The notes: a model not told the origin generated them from the sequence alone. A stretch of DNA of 14,885 nucleotides from Burkholderiales bacterium (GCA_014378085.1 JACMOJ010000377.1:1-14885); one strand, 5' to 3'. Numbered from the stretch's first letter, positions 1 to 10,155 are shown. Numbers and translations: made by a program.

Positions 1-1015
<1,015 letters not shown>

Positions 1016-1020
1016 CGCCG

Positions 1021-2115
1021 ATGCGGGTCATCGTCAAAATTGGCTCAACGCTGATCACCAACCACGGCGAAGGCGTCGACCACGCGCTGATCGGCGAATG
1101 GGTACGCCAAATTGCCGTGCTTCGCCAACAGCACCACCAAGTCGTTCTCGTATCTTCAGGCGCCATCGCGGAGGGCATGAAACGACTCGGGTGGAAAGAA
1201 CGCCCGCAGGAAATACACAAGCTGCAAGCCGCCGCCGCCGTGGGGCAAATGGGCTTGATCCAAGTCTATGAATCAGCCTTTCGCGAGCATGGCCTTGGCA
1301 CCGCACAAGTTCTATTGACCCACGACGACCTGGCAGACCGCACCAGATATCTAAACGCTCGTTCAACGCTGTCCACGCTGCTCGCGTTAGGCGTGCTGCC
1401 CATCATCAACGAAAACGATACCGTCGTCACTGATGAAATCAAATTTGGCGATAACGATACCTTGGCGGCGTTAGTGGTCAACTTGATTGAAGCAGGTTTG
1501 TTGGTGATTCTTACCGATCAACAGGGTCTCTATACTGCCGACCCTCGCCACGACACGACCGCTTCGCTGGTACAGAACGCCGTCGCTGGCGATCCTGCGC
1601 TGGAAAAAATGGCGGGAGACCGCGGCTCGGCGATCGGCAAAGGCGGCATGCTGACAAAAATTCTCGCGGCGAAGAAAGCGGCACTCTCCGGTGCCAACAC
1701 CGTAATTGCTTACGGTCGAGTGGAGAATGTATTGCCTGCTATTCTAAGCGGCGTAAGCGTAGGAACACGGCTTACGGCGAACCAAACCGCGATGCAGGCG
1801 CGCAAGATGTGGTTGGCAGGTCAACTCAAGACGTTAGGCACGTTGACCCTTGATGAGGGCGCGGCGACGGCGTTGGTGTCGGGCGGGAAATCGCTGCTAC
1901 CAATCGGTGTGGTCGCGGTCGATGGCGAATTCGCCCGCGGTGATGTGGTCAGCGCGCACGACCCCCACGGCAAGGAGATCGCCCGTGGTTTGTGCAACTA
2001 CAGCGCCAGCGAGACGCGTCGTATTGCACGAAGACCGACCCGCGAAATCGAATCAATTCTTGGCTACATCGCCGAGGCGGAACTCATACACCGCGACAAC
2101 CTCGTGCTCGCCTAA
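1021..2115 (+). CDS. proB: Glutamate 5-kinase
   Basis: Phosphorylates L-glutamate to gamma-glutamyl phosphate, the first and feedback-inhibited step of proline synthesis, in the cytoplasm. The 364-residue product has the family's usual length. It begins with the amino-acid-kinase strand [11 protein letters not shown] and continues with [20 protein letters not shown] and the GKGGMLTK loop that contacts nucleotide. The last 90 or so residues form the PUA domain found in most bacterial ProB proteins. The ATG at 1021 gives the typical MRV-VKIGS start. No clear Shine-Dalgarno precedes it, consistent with coupling to obgE five bases upstream. proA is not in the window. It converges on the transglycosylase gene with only 9 bases between the two stops. 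Confidence 0.96.
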   Translation: MRVIVKIGSTLITNHGEGVDHALIGEWVRQIAVLRQQHHQVVLVSSGAIAEGMKRLGWKERPQEIHKLQAAAAVGQMGLIQVYESAFREHGLGTAQVLLTHDDLADRTRYLNARSTLSTLLALGVLPIINENDTVVTDEIKFGDNDTLAALVVNLIEAGLLVILTDQQGLYTADPRHDTTASLVQNAVAGDPALEKMAGDRGSAIGKGGMLTKILAAKKAALSGANTVIAYGRVENVLPAILSGVSVGTRLTANQTAMQARKMWLAGQLKTLGTLTLDEGAATALVSGGKSLLPIGVVAVDGEFARGDVVSAHDPHGKEIARGLCNYSASETRRIARRPTREIESILGYIAEAELIHRDNLVLA

Positions 2116-2124
2116 CCGCGCCGC

Positions 2125-2844
2125 TTACCTGGCGCTAGACCCGATCGCGCGGCCAGACGGCGTTACCGCAGCAACCGCAGCACCAGAAATCATTGACGGC
2201 GATACGAAACGATTGAGCTCTGGGCTACGGTAGAACGCCATCACTTTCGGCACATAGGCCTGTGTTTCAGCAAACGGCGGAATACGGTTTCCGTGTCTGA
2301 TCACAGCGTTCTCGCCGGCGTTGTAGCCTGCAAGTGCGAGTTCTAAGTCCCCGTTAAACATTTTAATCAGTTGGCTCAGATAGCGTGTGCCACCAAAAAT
2401 ATTGTCGACTGGATCAAATGGGTTCTTGACCCCCATGCGCTCTGCGGTCGCGGGGATCAGCTGCATTAAACCGAGTGCCCCTTTATTTGATTGTGCCCGA
2501 TCGTTGTAGCCCGATTCCGCTCGGATCACCGCGTGAACGAGCCGCGGATCAACACCATGTGCCCGAGCCGCGTTATCAATCACCGGGACAAGCTTACCAA
2601 TGTCGACGGACTTGGGAAAGTTTGGCGCCCATGCGTTTGGACGTGCCGTCCACGCCTGCGGAATTTTGTAGACTAACTTGTAACGTTTATCGAGGTGCGG
2701 CAAATTCGAAAAATGGGTAATGCCGGTCTCATCCTTAAACGAATATATGTTGGCGGCTGCGCTTAACGGCAACAATAATCCAGCAGTCGCCAACAGCACG
2801 GCAGCGACCTTTACCCTAACGTTCAAATTTTGCTTTGTAATCAT
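2125..2844 (-). CDS. Periplasmic lytic transglycosylase, DUF4124 + SLT domain
   Basis: Predicted peptidoglycan lytic transglycosylase of family 1 (Slt-like), cleaving the MurNAc-GlcNAc bond without hydrolysis. From the Met at 2844 the protein is 239 residues. It has a basic start, a hydrophobic stretch (VAAVLLATAGLLLPL) and an SAAA cleavage region, so it is exported. A DUF4124-type segment (IYSFKDETGITHFSN) follows. The SLT domain contains the catalytic glutamate in RAESGYN (about residue 110), then GALGLMQLIPAT and AGYNAGENAV, all intact. The frame also opens at ATGs 2871 and 2886; I prefer 2844 because it places a normal signal peptide at the N terminus, but none of the three has a strong ribosome binding site. 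A similar gene near proB is common in Betaproteobacteria (recollection, not checked). Confidence 0.9.
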   Translation of the reverse strand: MITKQNLNVRVKVAAVLLATAGLLLPLSAAANIYSFKDETGITHFSNLPHLDKRYKLVYKIPQAWTARPNAWAPNFPKSVDIGKLVPVIDNAARAHGVDPRLVHAVIRAESGYNDRAQSNKGALGLMQLIPATAERMGVKNPFDPVDNIFGGTRYLSQLIKMFNGDLELALAGYNAGENAVIRHGNRIPPFAETQAYVPKVMAFYRSPELNRFVSPSMISGAAVAAVTPSGRAIGSSAR

Positions 2845-2903
2845 CACACTGGACTCTACACCAGTTTGCATTATGGAGATTGTCATTCAGCGGTCCGCAT
2901 GTC

Positions 2904-2919
2904 GCAGGGCATGCCCTGC
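2904..2919. repeat. Perfect 16-bp palindrome between divergent genes
   Basis: GCAGGGCATGCCCTGC equals its own reverse complement. It lies in the roughly 100-base gap between the transglycosylase start region and the kinase start at 2991. The position would suit a dimeric regulator's operator, but no matching second copy or regulator gene was seen nearby. Its function is unknown. Confidence 0.55.
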
Positions 2920-2990
2920 CGAGCTCTCCGAGCACCAGTTGAGAGGATCACGCCTTGGAATTTGATCGCTGGATAAGTTAACCTTAGGCA

Positions 2991-5900
2991 ATGTCTAGTC
3001 CTACAAATATGGAGAATAAGGCTGAGGTTGCACGTACTCTCCCGGAAACCGCAATACGTCGAGTCGAGGCACCTTGGCTCGTGCTCGGAGCGCTGCTTCT
3101 GTCGACAATAGTCGCTTCGGTTCAAAGTTATCGACAGGTCAACCAAGAATCACAGAACCGGTTTGACGCATTCGCCGAGCGCGCTAAAGCCGAAATCGCC
3201 ACGCAGTTCCGGCAGATTGATGACGGCCTCGCCACGGCCGGTGCCATCATCGCAGCGTCACCGCAGATAGACAACGTGCGTTGGAATAAGTATCTCGACG
3301 CACGCGAGAAACGCTCCTCAACGCTGCCGGGTTTAGCGCGCATTGAGTACCGCGCGGCTGGAAATGCAACCATCGCGCGCCAAGACCGCTCACCGCCCCT
3401 TGCCCTAATTCGCGTCATACCAGACGTCACAATCGTCAGCGATGAGCTCGCCCGATCTACTTTGATTGACCAAGCCATGGTGGTCGCAAAGCGTTCGCAA
3501 CGCATGGCGACGACGCCCATGCTGCCAGCGGCAAACGTTCAAGATGCGGCCGAATTTATTGCGGTGGTGAAACCTTTATTTCCCGCCTTCATTGATACCG
3601 TTGAGCCGCAAGGCTATCTAGTCGCATTTGTGCGACCCACAGATCTTCTTTCATTAGTGACCCGCAGCAATGATCAACGACTTGTGCTGGAGCTCACCGA
3701 AAACCAAGGAAATCTATCGCAAGCGGAACTAGATTCCCAAGCCAAAGACCAGACGAGTAGCTTCGTGGTGACACTTGCTATGGTCATCGGTCAGCGCGGC
3801 TGGAATTTGCGGGTCGAAAGTACACGCGCTTTAGAGGCGGAGCTCGTCAATCGAGCCCCACAGACGATTTTGATGATTGGCGTTATCGGCACCGCGCTAC
3901 TAGCCGGTTTGGTCTGGCTGCTGACAAGACTGCGCGAGCAAGCGGCAGCCCTCGCTGAAAGCATGACGTTGAAATTGCGCGACCAAGTTAAGTTTACCGA
4001 TGACCTCATCGAACTGAACCCAAATCCGATTTATAGAAAGGACGCTCAAGGTCGGTTTGTGGTCGTAAATCGGGCGTGGGAACAGCTGAACCGGCGGCGG
4101 CGCAACGACGTAATTGGCAAGACCAACGCGGAACTGACAAACCCCACCGGTACGCCGTGGCTGCCACTCCCGGAAGATGACGTACTTGATTCGCCCTCGG
4201 GGTTCGAGGTACGTGAAGCGTTTGTGACCACCGCGACTGGTGAACAGGTTCCCACCATCCTTGCGCGGCAGGTGGTACGTCGAGCGGACGGCACAGTTGA
4301 CGGCATCATCGGCACAGTAACTGATGTCACGCAAATCAAGTTGCTAGAACGCGAATTAGCCCTACAACGCGAGCAGCTAGATTTGGTGATAAGGTCATCG
4401 CAGCAAGGCATATTGGACGTCGAACTGCGTGAGCGCGGAAAAGCATACTACTCGGAACGTTTCCGCGAGATTCTCGGGTTCGAACCCAATAAATTCCCAT
4501 CGAACTTTAGTTGGGACAAATGGGTACACCCGGAGGACATCCCCAAGTTCCGCGTGCAGCTGGCGCAGCATCTAAAGGGCAAAACGCCGTTCTTTGATGT
4601 TGAATGCCGCGCGCTACGGGCGCAGGGTGGGCACATGTGGTTACGTGTTCGAGGAATCGCACAATATGATGAAGGCGGCCACGCGACGCGGTTCATTGGC
4701 TCAATCGTCGACGTCACAGAGCGCCGCGAAGCCGAAGAACAACTCATTGAGGCCAATGTGCGCGTCACAGAGGCCGCGCGCGCAAAAGAGTCTTTCCTCG
4801 CAACGATGAGCCACGAAATACGCACACCGATGAATGGTGTACTTGGTATGGCGGGCCTCTTGGCGGATACCCCGCTTAACGACGAGCAGCGCGACTACAT
4901 TCGCCTGATTCGTGCATCGGGCGACACCCTTTTACGCTTAATTGATGACGTGCTCGATTTTTCAAAAATCGAGTCGGGAAGAATGACGCTTGAGGCGGTC
5001 AGCGTTGAGCTCGCCAGCGTAGTTGAGGAAGCCTTCGAATTGGTCGCCGAAAAGGCTCGCGAGAAAAAAATTGCGTTGGTTTACGACCTGCGTGATGACA
5101 CTCCTTTTTATATTATGGGTGACGCCACACGACTCAGGCAGATACTGCTTAACTTGTTGTCCAACGCCATTAAGTTCACCGATACAGGCGAAATCTCATT
5201 GCGTATGCGATGCGAATCACTGCCAGATGAACGAATCAAATTATTTGCGAGCGTGAGCGATACCGGAATCGGCATCCCAGCGGACCGTGTCAACAAATTG
5301 TTTGAGGCGTTCACCCAAGTGGATGCGTCAACCACAAGGAAGTACGGTGGCACTGGCTTAGGCCTCGCAATCGTAAGACGCTTGGTAACGATGATGGGCG
5401 GCGAGGTCGCCATTGACAGCATCGAAGGAAAAGGCTCTACGTTCCGCTTCAGCATTGTGACGCAACGCGCTCGCGGCCCAATGCGTCCCCATATGCAACG
5501 TGACCTACCGGAGTTTTTCGGCAAACGAATACTACTCGTTGACGACGTCATCGTAAGGCGCAACTCAGTGGCCTATCGGTATCAACGGTGGGGCTTCCAA
5601 GTTGTTGAAGCAACGGCAAATGATGCATTGTCCCAAATGCTAAATTCTGGCGCCGAAGCAATTGACATCTTGATCACGGACAGCGTTTCCGAATTGAGTG
5701 GTGCTACCGCACTCGGCGAAACTGTGTCCGTGAAAAATGAATCCCGACGGGCAGAAGGTAAGCCGCCCATTGTGGTGATCCTAATGTCTAGCATTTCGCG
5801 CGCGGAGCTTTCGCTAGATCGTTCACTACGCCTGATGCCCCACCAGATGTTCGTCATGCGCCCGGCTGGGGCCGTCCGTATGTTTGACGTTCTCGCGCAG

Positions 5901-7007
5901 GCCGCAAGCGGCGTCATTAAGAATGATGTTGCAACACGACCTTTCTTAAGCGAACCCGTCTACGACACTGAATTTGCGAAGTTGACTAGACAACCACAGA
6001 GCCCTTTGGTAGCAACATTGCTCACAGAATCCAGCAGTTTGCATGCTACGCTCGGCGTTCAAAGCCTCAACATCCTTGTCGCGGAAGACAATGAGATCAA
6101 CCAGCGAGTCATCGAGGGAATGTTGCGCAGGTTAGGCCACCGGGTCAGCATCGTTGCGGATGGTGAAAGTGCCGTGAGTGCCGCTGAGCATCTGTCAAGG
6201 GCTGAGGGGCCCCCACTCGACATCATCTTGATGGACATCCACATGCCCGTTCTCGATGGGACAGGCGCGATGCGAGAGCTTAAGCGCCGCTTCGCCAGCC
6301 GGACGCCAGGCGAAGCTCTGCCTTGCGTGCCCATTGTTGCCATGACGGCACACGCGCTAGCAGGGGACCGTGAGTACTATTTGAACGCGGGCCTCGACGA
6401 CTACATTTCCAAACCGATCCGGCGCGACGATCTTTTGGCGCTCCTCAAACGCTGTGTCCCGCATAAATTCAAAGATGGAAAAACCAAACCTGAAGATGCT
6501 GCTGCACCACCCAAAGCCGAATCGCCGACTTCGACGACCAGCTTGATCACTGAAGCTGGACCAGTTGCGAGGCTTGGCACCGACCTTAGCGGACTAGCGA
6601 TTCTAGATTTTGAGCAGCTTGACGACCTGCGCGGATTACCCGCCGAGAGCAACGGTAGCGCAGCGGAACAAACACTAATTGCCCTGTTCCAAGAAAAATC
6701 TCAGGAACGTCTTGGTAAGATGGCATCGTGTCTTGTCGACTCGAATTGGCTGCTGCTTGGCGACTTATCCCACAGCCTCCGTGGCGCTTCCGCAAGCATC
6801 GGCTTTCCGCGCGTCTCGGCGGCGTGCAAGACCCTTGAGTTAGCCGCCCGGAGACTTTCACCCAAAACCGGTGTGCCGCCGACAGTATCCTCCGGCCCGT
6901 TGCCCACGCAAGGGCAGATGGGCGAGCTCTACGAAGACATCAATCGTTACTTCTACGAGGCGGATATTGCCTTAAACAAATGGCTCTCAAACACGACGGC
7001 CAACTAA
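2991..7007 (+). CDS. CHASE-PAS-PAS hybrid sensor histidine kinase, two receivers and Hpt
   Basis: Inner-membrane sensor kinase of 1338 residues carrying a complete phosphorelay in one chain. Transmembrane segments lie at about 28-46 and 291-312 and bracket a periplasmic CHASE-type ligand domain. PAS domains follow at about 335-450 and 461-585, the second ending in DVTERRE. The HisKA domain has the phospho-histidine H608 in MSHEIRTPMNG. The ATPase domain has N725, the DTGIGIP loop (D757) and GGTGLGL (786-792). Receiver 1 (about 846-972) keeps acidic D851/D852 and a candidate acceptor D897, but arginine R957 sits where the conserved lysine is expected. Receiver 2 (about 1027-1150) is canonical: E1032/D1033, D1082, K1141. 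The Hpt domain carries H1261 in LSHSLRGASAS. ATG 2991 has only a weak AGG nearby; ATG 3009 is an alternative. The ligand and the output regulator are unknown, and no response-regulator gene is in the window. Confidence 0.93.
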   Translation: MSSPTNMENKAEVARTLPETAIRRVEAPWLVLGALLLSTIVASVQSYRQVNQESQNRFDAFAERAKAEIATQFRQIDDGLATAGAIIAASPQIDNVRWNKYLDAREKRSSTLPGLARIEYRAAGNATIARQDRSPPLALIRVIPDVTIVSDELARSTLIDQAMVVAKRSQRMATTPMLPAANVQDAAEFIAVVKPLFPAFIDTVEPQGYLVAFVRPTDLLSLVTRSNDQRLVLELTENQGNLSQAELDSQAKDQTSSFVVTLAMVIGQRGWNLRVESTRALEAELVNRAPQTILMIGVIGTALLAGLVWLLTRLREQAAALAESMTLKLRDQVKFTDDLIELNPNPIYRKDAQGRFVVVNRAWEQLNRRRRNDVIGKTNAELTNPTGTPWLPLPEDDVLDSPSGFEVREAFVTTATGEQVPTILARQVVRRADGTVDGIIGTVTDVTQIKLLERELALQREQLDLVIRSSQQGILDVELRERGKAYYSERFREILGFEPNKFPSNFSWDKWVHPEDIPKFRVQLAQHLKGKTPFFDVECRALRAQGGHMWLRVRGIAQYDEGGHATRFIGSIVDVTERREAEEQLIEANVRVTEAARAKESFLATMSHEIRTPMNGVLGMAGLLADTPLNDEQRDYIRLIRASGDTLLRLIDDVLDFSKIESGRMTLEAVSVELASVVEEAFELVAEKAREKKIALVYDLRDDTPFYIMGDATRLRQILLNLLSNAIKFTDTGEISLRMRCESLPDERIKLFASVSDTGIGIPADRVNKLFEAFTQVDASTTRKYGGTGLGLAIVRRLVTMMGGEVAIDSIEGKGSTFRFSIVTQRARGPMRPHMQRDLPEFFGKRILLVDDVIVRRNSVAYRYQRWGFQVVEATANDALSQMLNSGAEAIDILITDSVSELSGATALGETVSVKNESRRAEGKPPIVVILMSSISRAELSLDRSLRLMPHQMFVMRPAGAVRMFDVLAQAASGVIKNDVATRPFLSEPVYDTEFAKLTRQPQSPLVATLLTESSSLHATLGVQSLNILVAEDNEINQRVIEGMLRRLGHRVSIVADGESAVSAAEHLSRAEGPPLDIILMDIHMPVLDGTGAMRELKRRFASRTPGEALPCVPIVAMTAHALAGDREYYLNAGLDDYISKPIRRDDLLALLKRCVPHKFKDGKTKPEDAAAPPKAESPTSTTSLITEAGPVARLGTDLSGLAILDFEQLDDLRGLPAESNGSAAEQTLIALFQEKSQERLGKMASCLVDSNWLLLGDLSHSLRGASASIGFPRVSAACKTLELAARRLSPKTGVPPTVSSGPLPTQGQMGELYEDINRYFYEADIALNKWLSNTTAN

Positions 7008-7033
7008 TCGGCGGCGACCCTCTACAGCTCTAC

Positions 7034-8344
7034 CTACTTCGCTGATGGGGCCGGGGCGGGGGCGGGGCTCGTGACCCGCTGTTTGGCATACGCCGTCCAA
7101 AGTCGGGCAACTTCTGTGCCACCCTCCGCACTCTTTACCATCGCCAGCGCATCCACTGCCTTAGCGCGCTCCCCCGCGATGGCGTAGGCAATACCCAAAC
7201 GCAGCCGAGCGTCTTCAGGCCGCCTAATTCCCGTGCGCGAGATGCCCTGCTCCATCATCACAAGGCCCTTATCGCTCTCGCCGTTGTATACGTAATTAAG
7301 TCCTGCGTTGAACAAACCTGGGCCCTCTTTTGACTTGGCGGCTTCTGCCGAGCTGCGCACCATATTTTTAATATCATCGGCCGCGTCCCGCTCAACTAAA
7401 TCACGAAACTGCTTGTGTTCGGCGGTACTGAGCACACCGGTTTTAATGCCCGCTTCCATCACTTTCGCCGCTTCGATCGGGAATCCCGCCTGTTTCGCCG
7501 ATTGCGCAACAAACATGTATTGGCTCGCAGTCAGTGGTTGCCCCAGCGTCATCTTGAGCCGAAAAATATCTGTCATGTAGCGATCATTGATCGCTGGGTT
7601 GCGCGCAACCCGGGAGATATAGTCTAGCCAGTAATCATTGGTAGGGTAGCTCATTACCAGCCGCTCTAACACGCCGACATAAGCGGTGTCGTCGTTTGCA
7701 CGAAGCGCGATCGTTCCAGCCAGCCGAAGCAACTCTTGGCTTGTTATCTTCCCCACCTTCTCGTCGTCCGCAATTGCGGCGTTGGCTTCCTTGGTCGCTC
7801 CCGGCAAGTCGTCGCCTAACACGAGCGCTTGAATCATCAGCATTCGCGTCTGCGGCGCAGCACCGCCGCTTTCGATGGCGCGTTTTGCCCAAACCGCAGA
7901 GGTTTTGTAATCTTTGAGCAAATAATAGGCTGAGGTTATTGCCTCGGAAAACTGGGTTCGCTCCGCAGGGGTAAGCCGACCGCTGTCCAGCGCAATTTGG
8001 AACGACTTGGCGGCCGTGGCGTGTTCCGAGATCGCTGCTGCTGCGGGCCCCCGCAAACGCTCAAGAATATAAATTTCATATGGGGTCTTGGCCGATATCT
8101 TGTCAGCCTCTGCAAGCTTTGCCAACGCCTCTTTGAATTGTTTTGCATTGATCAAGTCTTGCGCTGCCTTTAATTCCTTTGCCACTGCAGGACGCAGCGT
8201 CTCTGCCGGCTTCGCTGCCTCCGCCGGAGCTTGCGCATGAACGCCCGCGCGGAAAAGCACGAGGGAAATGAACAACGCGACCGCCAGCGCGATTGTGAGC
8301 GTTGGTGTTTTCAAACCGTGGAAGGAGCGTTTTTTCGCATTCAT
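7034..8344 (-). CDS. Exported tetratricopeptide-repeat protein of unknown function
   Basis: I do not recognise a named family. The product (436 residues from the Met at 8344, or 445 from 8371) starts with a basic n-region (NAKKRSFHG), a hydrophobic core (IALAVALFISLVLF) and an AQA-like cleavage region, so it is probably periplasmic or membrane-anchored. The rest is alpha-helical and alanine-rich, with TPR-like helix pairs (for example AAQDLINAKQFKEALAKLAEA near the N terminus, and a Sel1/TPR-like LFNAGLNYVYNGESDKGLVMM near the C terminus). It ends in a Pro-Ala tail. Such proteins are usually scaffolds. It converges on the kinase gene with 26 bases between stops, so co-transcription with the kinase is excluded. 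Neither candidate start has a clear Shine-Dalgarno sequence; 8344 gives the more normal signal peptide. Confidence 0.82.
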   Translation of the reverse strand: MNAKKRSFHGLKTPTLTIALAVALFISLVLFRAGVHAQAPAEAAKPAETLRPAVAKELKAAQDLINAKQFKEALAKLAEADKISAKTPYEIYILERLRGPAAAAISEHATAAKSFQIALDSGRLTPAERTQFSEAITSAYYLLKDYKTSAVWAKRAIESGGAAPQTRMLMIQALVLGDDLPGATKEANAAIADDEKVGKITSQELLRLAGTIALRANDDTAYVGVLERLVMSYPTNDYWLDYISRVARNPAINDRYMTDIFRLKMTLGQPLTASQYMFVAQSAKQAGFPIEAAKVMEAGIKTGVLSTAEHKQFRDLVERDAADDIKNMVRSSAEAAKSKEGPGLFNAGLNYVYNGESDKGLVMMEQGISRTGIRRPEDARLRLGIAYAIAGERAKAVDALAMVKSAEGGTEVARLWTAYAKQRVTSPAPAPAPSAK

Positions 8345-8440
8345 AAATAAATAGGCAAGGATGGTTGACATTGGTTCACATTATCTTTCGGTTTCATCCT
8401 AATTTCGCGCTGCCATTGTAAATGTTACGACAGATCGGAA

Positions 8441-8460
8441 TATGCCCGCTCGCAGGCATA
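8441..8460. repeat. Inverted repeat in the divergent spacer upstream of the CDF gene
   Basis: TATGCC and GGCATA flank an 8-base centre in the spacer between the divergent TPR and CDF genes. It could be an operator or a weak hairpin. Six-base arms are short enough to occur by chance. Confidence 0.3.
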
Positions 8461-8532
8461 ACCGCTTAGGCGTAGCATTCGTTGCTAGTCACCGCATGAA
8501 ACCCAGAAGACGATTATTTTTCATAAGCAAAT

Positions 8533-9480
8533 ATGGATGTAAACCAGATTATCGATGACCCCGAAGATCCGAAGCACACGCCCGCTGAACGGCAGGCCGC
8601 AGCGGCGCGCAGTACGTGGGTCAGTGTGGGCGTAAATATCCTGCTCACCACTACACAAATTTGGGTTGGCATCGCCGCCAAATCTCAGGCATTGGTGGCC
8701 GACGGCATTCACTCGGCATCCGACCTTGTTGCGGACTTTGTGGTGTTACTGGCGAATCGTCATAGTCAGAAGGATGCCGATGATGACCACCCTTACGGGC
8801 ACCAACGTTTTGAGACCGCGGCGTCGTTAGTGCTTGGACTGTTGCTGCTAGGCGTTGGCGTTGGCATGTTTTGGTCTGCCGTTCGAAAGTTGGAAGATCC
8901 AGACAGCGTGCAGCAAGTACATGTAATTGCCTTGTGGGTCGCGATCGGTGCACTGATCGCGAAAGAAACCCTGTTCCGTTACATGCTCCGAATCGCCAAA
9001 CAGGTTAAATCCACTATGTTAGTCGCCAACGCGTGGCATGCTCGATCAGACGCCGCCTCATCACTTGTCGTGAGCATCGGTATCGTCGGCAACCTCGCTG
9101 GCTTTCCCATCCTAGACCCCATTGCTGCGTTGATCGTTGGTTTCATGGTGGCGAAGATGGGCTGGACGTTCGGCTGGAACGCGCTGCATGACCTGATGGA
9201 TAGAGCGGTCGATGAACAAGAAGTCGAAGCAATCCGTCGAACACTTGTCGAGACTCCCGGCGTGATTAATGTACACGACGTTCGTACGCGGAAGATGGGG
9301 GACATGATTGTGGTGGACGCACATCTTGAAGTTGACGCCACCATCACCGTCGAGGCTGGACATGATATCGCCGTGCTTGCGCGTGACCGGGTTCTTGCTC
9401 GTCACCGCGTACTCAACCTGATGACACACCTTGACCCGTGGCACCGTCCCGATCGCGACCACAGCTCCCCGTCCGCCTAG
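8533..9480 (+). CDS. Cation diffusion facilitator (CDF) family metal exporter
   Basis: Inner-membrane divalent-metal/proton antiporter of 315 residues. The hydrophilic N terminus is followed by about six transmembrane segments and a cytoplasmic ferredoxin-like domain (roughly residues 225-300) of the kind that dimerises CDF proteins. The transport-site residues are H60 and D64 in DGIHSASD and H169 and D173 in WHARSDAAS, giving an HD-HD set. The signature HPYGHQRFE (86-94) and the histidine-rich end are also visible. The HD-HD set is often found in zinc-type transporters, but the neighbouring Mn2+ exporter makes Mn2+ or Fe2+ worth considering; I cannot fix the substrate. The ATG at 8533 lacks an obvious Shine-Dalgarno sequence. 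The stop overlaps the stop of the opposing exporter gene. Confidence 0.92.
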   Translation: MDVNQIIDDPEDPKHTPAERQAAAARSTWVSVGVNILLTTTQIWVGIAAKSQALVADGIHSASDLVADFVVLLANRHSQKDADDDHPYGHQRFETAASLVLGLLLLGVGVGMFWSAVRKLEDPDSVQQVHVIALWVAIGALIAKETLFRYMLRIAKQVKSTMLVANAWHARSDAASSLVVSIGIVGNLAGFPILDPIAALIVGFMVAKMGWTFGWNALHDLMDRAVDEQEVEAIRRTLVETPGVINVHDVRTRKMGDMIVVDAHLEVDATITVEAGHDIAVLARDRVLARHRVLNLMTHLDPWHRPDRDHSSPSA

Positions 9481-10064
9481 TTGCCTCGCCATTGGAGTAA
9501 TTTGTCTGCGCCAAGCAACGTGGCAAGCCCCATCGCCGCCAAGATAGCGGCAGCAATGCTGTGAACTAACTTCATCGGAATCTTCGCCGCAAATTTGTTG
9601 CCAATAAACACTGCCGGCACATCAGCAATCAGCATACCTAGTGTGGTTCCAGCGATCACCAAAAGCGGTGCTGCGTAGTGCGCGGCGAGCGCAACAGTGG
9701 CTAGCTGCGTTTTATCGCCCATTTCCGCAAGAAAAAACGTGACAAATGTCGCGCCAAACACACCCAGACGCGGCGCGACCCGCGTCTCTTTATCTTCAAT
9801 TTTGTCGGGAATCAGCGTCCACGCGGCCATCGCGAGAAATGACAGTCCGAGCGCCCAGCGCATAATGTCGGGGCTGACCACCGAGGTAATCCACGCACCC
9901 AGCGCACCGGCGAGGCCGTGGTTAATCAGCGTCGCCGCAAGGATGCCTAGAATAATCGGAACGGGTTTCTTGAACCGCGCCGCGAGAATAAATGCGAGCA
10001 GCTGTGTTTTGTCGCCAATTTCGGCCAGTGCTACAACGCCGGTTGAAACGAGCAGAGATTCCAT
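9477..10064 (-). CDS. GDT1/TMEM165 (UPF0016) family Mn2+ exporter
   Basis: Predicted inner-membrane manganese exporter, related to bacterial MneA/MncA and eukaryotic TMEM165/Gdt1. The 195-residue protein is a duplication of two three-helix halves, each with the family's E-x-G-D-K-T motif: EIGDKTQL near residue 15 and EMGDKTQL near residue 114. A short charged linker (PDKIEDKETR) separates the halves. The frame also opens at a TTG (10067), but the adjacent ATG at 10064 has an AAGG Shine-Dalgarno at 10072-10075 with 7-base spacing, so I use it. The long leader carries a yybP-ykoY-type element, which in other bacteria senses Mn2+ and controls this family. That supports manganese as substrate and expression induced by excess Mn2+. 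Confidence 0.92.
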   Translation of the reverse strand: MESLLVSTGVVALAEIGDKTQLLAFILAARFKKPVPIILGILAATLINHGLAGALGAWITSVVSPDIMRWALGLSFLAMAAWTLIPDKIEDKETRVAPRLGVFGATFVTFFLAEMGDKTQLATVALAAHYAAPLLVIAGTTLGMLIADVPAVFIGNKFAAKIPMKLVHSIAAAILAAMGLATLLGADKLLQWRGN

Positions 10065-10067
10065 CAA

Positions 10068-10155
10068 GCAACCTTAGCCGGTGAATGACAAATGACCACA
10101 TGTTCCCCACCAGCATGATGGATACATGTAGCCAAAAGTCTCGCTAAGCAATTGC
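10068..10155 (-). promoter_or_regulatory. Expression platform of the Mn riboswitch: candidate Shine-Dalgarno sequestering helix
   Basis: On the minus strand CUUAGC (10148-10143) can pair with GCUAAG (10078-10073), which includes most of the AAGG ribosome binding site. GCAA (10155-10152) can pair with UUGC (10071-10068) just before the start codon, the two helices being split by a 3x1 internal loop. The same CUUAGC belongs to the conserved 3' strand of the aptamer, so the two folds exclude each other. A separate stem GCUGGUG (10114-10108) with CACCGGC (10083-10077) is also possible and would overlap it. I infer translational activation by Mn2+. Pairings were read by eye, with no energy calculation. 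Confidence 0.55.
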
